DNA of 64,000 bases, taken from contig NZ_FPAP01000003.1 of assembly GCF_900116415.1 (NCBI RefSeq), positions 186,001-250,000 of the forward strand. The letters run 5' to 3'. Positions 60,681-64,000 of the stretch are shown piece after piece. Made by a program: the position numbers and the translations under genes. The stretch comes from Chryseobacterium formosense. GTDB lineage: Bacteria; Bacteroidota; Bacteroidia; Flavobacteriales; Weeksellaceae. The notes beneath the pieces were generated by a model that was not told the origin of the DNA, did not search any database, and saw only the letters and a program-made list of their open reading frames with translations. Within the stretch, counting starts at the first letter, position 1; every line of letters begins with the position of its first letter.

Positions 60681-61085
60681 ATGAAAAAAATATTTGCTTT
60701 CTTTTTAATCACTATTCTTCTCACTGCTTGTGGCACAGAATGCTACAATCCACCACTACCAATCGTTTTCGAGTTTGTTGATTCTAATGGTGAAAATCTT
60801 ATCACAAACGGAACACTTACCACTTATACCATTAATGAAGAAAATCAGACAGGAGTACAGCTCAGCAAAACTGATGATGATAAAGTTCTTCTGGAAAACG
60901 TGGGCGCTTACAATGGTACAAAAAATTATAACTTCTTTTCTAATATCAAAAATTTTGACTTTTCAATAGAATCGTCAGAATTTAAAGGAGGTTGCGATGG
61001 CTATCAAATCAATAAACTGACATTTACCGGGATTGCCATTGATGTGATTGATTCAAACGGATATTATAAGATTGTACTGCAATAA
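60681..61085 (+). CDS. Lipoprotein, first of a tandem duplicate pair
   Basis: A 134-residue lipoprotein: signal MKKIFAFFLITILLTAC with lipidated Cys17. The mature part has two further Cys (CYN, GGCDGYQI) that could form a disulfide, and the phrases VFEFVDSNGENLI and NGYYKIVL. The next gene's product is clearly a copy with the same phrases. No known domain is recognised. Probably anchored in the outer or inner membrane facing the periplasm. Confidence 0.8.
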   Translation: MKKIFAFFLITILLTACGTECYNPPLPIVFEFVDSNGENLITNGTLTTYTINEENQTGVQLSKTDDDKVLLENVGAYNGTKNYNFFSNIKNFDFSIESSEFKGGCDGYQINKLTFTGIAIDVIDSNGYYKIVLQ

Positions 61086-61160
61086 TTTTATTTATGAAAT
61101 AATTTATACCTTAATAAGAGCGATTTAATAACAAAATAAGATCAATATTTTTTCAATATT

Positions 61161-61197
61161 AAGGGAATTTTAATTTAAAAATTCCCTTATTTTTTTG
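61161..61197 (+). terminator. Terminator between the duplicate lipoprotein genes
   Basis: A perfect 12-bp stem TAAGGGAATTTT / AAAATTCCCTTA with a six-base loop, followed by seven T. It ends the first gene's transcript just before the second gene. Confidence 0.92.
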
Positions 61198-61233
61198 TAT
61201 TTTCGTAAGATTCAAATACAAAATATCCAGATT

Positions 61234-61647
61234 ATGCTCAAGAAAGTCATGCTGTTGCTGTGTTTTTTCTTATTTTTTATTTCATGCAAGAAAGATTGCT
61301 ACACTGCTCCGGAAAAGGTTGTTTTTGAATTTGTGAATAGTTCTGGAGAAAATCTTATTGAAAACAATCAGCTTGGTAGTTTTGCCATACAGGAAGATGC
61401 AGGAAACGGGAATTATACCGGGATACCTCTTACAAAAACAGCTGATTATAAGGTAATTGTTGAAAAAATAGGATCTTACAACGGAACCAAACATTATCAA
61501 TTTGCTTCAGGCATCAAATTATTTGATTTTTCAGTTCAATCTTCGTCTGTGACAACAGATTGCGACGGCTTTCAGATTGATGAGATTTATTTTGAAAATG
61601 TAACAGCTACAAAAGAAAACGGATATTATAGAATTGTATTGGATTAA
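61234..61647 (+). CDS. Lipoprotein, second of a tandem duplicate pair
   Basis: From ATG 61234 the product has 137 residues: signal MLKKVMLLLCFFLFFISC with lipidated Cys18, then VVFEFVNSSGENLI, YNGTKHYQF, DCDGFQIDEI and NGYYRIVL, matching the previous protein at the same positions. The upstream start at 61195 overlaps the terminator T-run and is rejected. The two copies have diverged to about half identity by eye, so the duplication is not recent. Confidence 0.82.
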   Translation: MLKKVMLLLCFFLFFISCKKDCYTAPEKVVFEFVNSSGENLIENNQLGSFAIQEDAGNGNYTGIPLTKTADYKVIVEKIGSYNGTKHYQFASGIKLFDFSVQSSSVTTDCDGFQIDEIYFENVTATKENGYYRIVLD

Positions 61648-61648
61648 A

Positions 61649-61906
61649 ATGATGAAAGCAAATAAATTATCAGAACGAAGTTTGGAAGAGTTAGAATCTA
61701 AGAAAAAAATGATTCAGGGTGCAGCAATAGGAATTGGTATCGTAATGCTCATTGCCTGTTTCATACTTTTTTATTTTGCGGTAATTACAGGTAATTTTGC
61801 GCTGATTGCTGTAGCGTTTGGCAGCTTTTTTACTTTGATGCCCACCTTGATGATTCTCAACCAAATCAATGCTGAAATTAAATCCCGAAAATCTAAATAT
61901 TTGTAA
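61649..61906 (+). CDS. Small membrane protein following the lipoprotein
   Basis: An 85-residue protein (start ATG 61649, or 61652): a charged N-terminus (KANKLSERSLEELESKKKM) and two hydrophobic helices (about 27-48 and 52-72), then a basic end. It begins two bases after the lipoprotein stop, so the two are surely cotranscribed. No family recognised. It may anchor or assist the lipoprotein. Confidence 0.75.
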   Translation: MMKANKLSERSLEELESKKKMIQGAAIGIGIVMLIACFILFYFAVITGNFALIAVAFGSFFTLMPTLMILNQINAEIKSRKSKYL

Positions 61907-61923
61907 ATAAAAATTCATTCACC

Positions 61924-62475
61924 ATGAAAAAACTTATTTTATTTTCCATTTTCGCATTCTTTACATCCCAAATGAATGCTCAGTATAAAAAGATTTACTC
62001 GTATGGTGATTATAAAGAAAACTGGGCTTTGGTAAAAACAGATTCAGGAAATTATGGTTTTGTCGATCAAAACAAAAAGCAGATTGTATCTCCGATCTAT
62101 TCAAAAATTGAAAAGTTTGGAAAAATTCACCCTGATTTTGCAGTTGTGAAATCAGTTACCGGACTCTATGGTTTAATTGATAAATCCGGTAATTTGGTAA
62201 CACCCGCAGAATATGATAAAATAGAAGTTTTTGGCAATATTCATCCTAACTTGGCAGTTGTAAAATCAATTGCAGGGCTTTACGGATTCATTGATAACAA
62301 AGGGAAGGAAATCGCCCGCCCGCTTTATCTTAAAATCGGAAAATTTGGTGAAATCACAAAAGATTTAGCCTTGGTAGAAAATTATACACATGGTTTCGGG
62401 ATGATCGACACCAACGGAAAAGAGGTTTTGCCAACTACTTATACTTTAAATGAAATCAAAGCAAAATATCAATAG
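61924..62475 (+). CDS. Exported WG-repeat protein
   Basis: A 183-residue protein with a signal peptide (MKKLILFSIFAFFTSQMNAQ) and four WG-type repeats built on YGFVD/YGLID/YGFID/FGMID. Each repeat has an invariant D-x-x-G/N-K and a P-x-x-Y. The internal copies (FGKIHPDFAVVKSVTGLYG and FGNIHPNLAVVKSIAGLYG) are nearly identical. WG repeats form beta-propeller-like scaffolds for binding. It lies 17 bp after the previous gene and likely joins the same transcript. Confidence 0.85.
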   Translation: MKKLILFSIFAFFTSQMNAQYKKIYSYGDYKENWALVKTDSGNYGFVDQNKKQIVSPIYSKIEKFGKIHPDFAVVKSVTGLYGLIDKSGNLVTPAEYDKIEVFGNIHPNLAVVKSIAGLYGFIDNKGKEIARPLYLKIGKFGEITKDLALVENYTHGFGMIDTNGKEVLPTTYTLNEIKAKYQ

Positions 62476-62566
62476 TTTGCATAAAATTAAATCATTCAAA
62501 TTTTAAAATTTTATTAACTCAGATTTTGTGAATGTCTTCTTACATTTGATAAAAATAAATTAGACA

Positions 62567-63730
62567 ATGCTTAATTTCGAGTTTAAAAATCCGACAAAAA
62601 TACTTTTCGGAAAAGGTGAAATTGCTAAAATTTCAAAAGAAATCCCAACTGATGCAAAAATTCTAATGATCTATGGCGGCGGAAGTATTAAGAGCAACGG
62701 CGTTTATGATCAGGTAAAAGAAGCTTTAAAAGATCATCAGTTATATGAATTTGGTGGAGTTCCTGCCAATCCTGAATATGAGGTTCTTATCGATGCTTTA
62801 CGGTACATTAAAGAAAATAATATAACTTATCTTCTTGCCGTAGGAGGCGGATCTGTGATTGACGGCGTAAAATTTCTTTCAGCAGCAGCAAATTACGATG
62901 GAGAACCATGGGAAATTCTTAAAAAATCTGTAAGAACTTTTGAAGGAGAAGGAATGCCTTTCGGAACGGTTTTAACCTTACCGGCTACAGGTTCTGAGAT
63001 GAATTCCGGATATGTAATTTCTAGAAGAGAAACTAATGAAAAGTTATCTTCTGGCGGACCCGGATTGTTTCCGCAGTTTTCAGTTTTGGATCCGGAGGTT
63101 ATAAGATCAATTCCTAAAAAACAAATTGCCAATGGAATTGCTGATGCTTACACTCATGTTTTGGAACAGTATATGACCGCACCTTCTTCTGCTGATCTTC
63201 AGGAAAGAATTGCCGAAAGTATTTTGATAAGTCTTGAGAATGCCGCTCCAAAAGTGATGGCTGAAGAATTTGATTATGATGCCGCAGCCAATTTCATGTG
63301 GTGTTGTACAATGGCTTTAAACGGATTGATTCAGAAAGGAGTAATCACCGATTGGGCTGTTCATGCAATGGGACACGAATTAACCGCCTATTACGGAATC
63401 GATCATGCAAGAACTTTAGCCGTGATTGCACCATCGCATTACCGTTATAATTTTGAAACAAAAAAAGGTAAACTGGCGCAATATGCAGAAAGAGTCTGGG
63501 GAATTTCGGAAGGCAGCACAGAAGATAAAGCAGAACAGGCGATTACAAAGCTGGAAGAATTCTTCCATAGTTTAAATATTCAAACTAAGCTTTCAGATTA
63601 CACCAAAGATTTTACAGGAACAGCTGAACGCGTTGAAAAAGCCTTCACAGAAAGAAATTGGGTTGGTTTGGGTGAATATAAAAAACTTACCCCGCAAGAT
63701 GCTTATAAAATTGTTGAAATGAGTTATTAG
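62567..63730 (+). CDS. yqhD: YqhD-like iron/zinc alcohol dehydrogenase
   Basis: NADPH-dependent reduction of toxic aldehydes to alcohols. The 387-residue protein equals E. coli YqhD in length and carries its YGGGSIKSNGVYDQV, AVGGGSVIDGVKF and LPATGSEMNSGYVIS. The metal ligands Asp193, His197 (GIADAYTHVLE), His266 and His280 (HAMGHELTAYYGIDHARTL) are at equivalent places to YqhD D194/H198/H267/H281. It would act in aldehyde detoxification or fermentation. The symbol is by close match to that family. Confidence 0.92.
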   Translation: MLNFEFKNPTKILFGKGEIAKISKEIPTDAKILMIYGGGSIKSNGVYDQVKEALKDHQLYEFGGVPANPEYEVLIDALRYIKENNITYLLAVGGGSVIDGVKFLSAAANYDGEPWEILKKSVRTFEGEGMPFGTVLTLPATGSEMNSGYVISRRETNEKLSSGGPGLFPQFSVLDPEVIRSIPKKQIANGIADAYTHVLEQYMTAPSSADLQERIAESILISLENAAPKVMAEEFDYDAAANFMWCCTMALNGLIQKGVITDWAVHAMGHELTAYYGIDHARTLAVIAPSHYRYNFETKKGKLAQYAERVWGISEGSTEDKAEQAITKLEEFFHSLNIQTKLSDYTKDFTGTAERVEKAFTERNWVGLGEYKKLTPQDAYKIVEMSY

Positions 63731-63895
63731 TCGACAGATGATGCTTGATAAATGTTAAATTACAGAGTTTACAAACAATATCTGATGTTAATCTTCCTAC
63801 ATCAAACAGAAATTTATCTTTTATCTAAAATTTAGCTTAAAAAACCTCAATTTCATTACTGATATTACAAATTTATTTATATTTTAGCACATTCT

Positions 63896-63903
63896 TAAAT
63901 TTG
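63896..63903 (+). promoter_or_regulatory. -7 box TAAATTTG abutting the last gene
   Basis: TAAATTTG (63896-63903) ends five bases before the ATG at 63909. It is another case of a promoter lying against a start codon in this window. Confidence 0.4.
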
Positions 63904-63908
63904 TGAAA

Positions 63909-64000
63909 ATGAAAAAACACCTACTTTTATTTGCCTTTTCTGCATTAGCATTAACATCATGTGAAGATGACGACGTTCAGGGATATGAATTGGATATGCT
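63909..64000 (+). CDS. Lipoprotein, N-terminal fragment
   Basis: Only the first 30 codons are in the window. They read MKKHLLLFAFSALALTSC followed by an acidic stretch (EDDDVQ), a clear lipoprotein signal with lipidated Cys18. The rest lies beyond the right edge, so no function can be given. Confidence 0.75.
   Translation, partial: MKKHLLLFAFSALALTSCEDDDVQGYELDM

Noticed and set aside
1..64000. tRNA, rRNA, tmRNA, RNase P RNA or known riboswitches
   Set aside because: Gaps are short and AT-rich; I saw no cloverleaf, conserved RNA core or riboswitch consensus. A covariance-model search would be needed to exclude small RNAs.

Overview
This 64-kb window looks like a chromosomal segment of a flavobacterium, most likely Chryseobacterium or a close relative in the Weeksellaceae/Flavobacteriia. 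The evidence is the strongly A+T-rich DNA, repeated Bacteroidetes-type -7 boxes (TAnnTTTG), type IX secretion C-terminal sorting domains on two exported enzymes, a fused SecDF, large CarboxypepD-reg/TonB-type outer-membrane barrels, and Bacteroidetes-style arginine genes. No tRNA, rRNA, CRISPR array, prophage or plasmid gene was recognised. No stretch over 300 bases lacks a gene.

Layout. 1-3155 (minus): arginine operon, GNAT acyltransferase - argG - argC - argD (only the first 22 codons of argD are inside). 3316-14594 (plus): a carboxylate module, made of a small transposase-derived zinc-ribbon/HTH protein, porin, MHS-type MFS transporter, two small membrane proteins, a symporter-histidine kinase fusion, a receiver-only response regulator, a PrpE-like ligase and acetyl-CoA synthetase. 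14730-18604: an unknown protein, the (p)ppGpp enzyme Rsh and NhaA, followed by a decayed lipoprotein gene. 18894-27053: YihY, RlmH, TrmL, a TPR/PAP2/TatA group, a Tet-like MFS pump and SecDF. 27275-35321: a T9SS-exported sugar dehydrogenase, HemN, an SGNH esterase, a beta-propeller-like protein, an amino-acid permease, PnuC and an Asn/Tyr-rich repeat lipoprotein. 35421-39914: DapF, MltG and a large TonB-type barrel. 39974-43250 (minus): nucleotidyltransferase, GalE and a DegT aminotransferase (surface sugar genes), interrupted by a complete REP-RAYT element. 43408-52473: an S8 protease, a hydrolase fusion, small membrane proteins, ABC-F and an oxidoreductase. 52629-57953: a siderophore receptor with a PepSY-like protein, an OMP, a 1-Cys peroxiredoxin and MscS. 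58017-64000: PEP carboxylase, a duplicated lipoprotein pair, a WG-repeat protein, a YqhD-like alcohol dehydrogenase and the start of a lipoprotein.

How the genes work together. The clearest functional unit is 3316-14594. Porin and MFS would bring short-chain carboxylates across both membranes, two ligases would activate them as CoA thioesters, and a CrbS-like sensor would detect them. The receiver protein has no DNA-binding domain, so the transcriptional output is not explained. The zinc-ribbon/HTH protein at the head of the module is the only candidate DNA-binder present.

The most notable non-coding structures are the REP-RAYT element (36-bp inverted ends that are themselves 12-bp hairpins), a mutually overlapping divergent promoter between yihY and rlmH, a set of -7 boxes lying only 4-7 bases before start codons (possible leaderless mRNAs), and a 32-bp perfect palindrome. 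Most of the window is ordinary housekeeping DNA, and nothing here is proved to be a new system.
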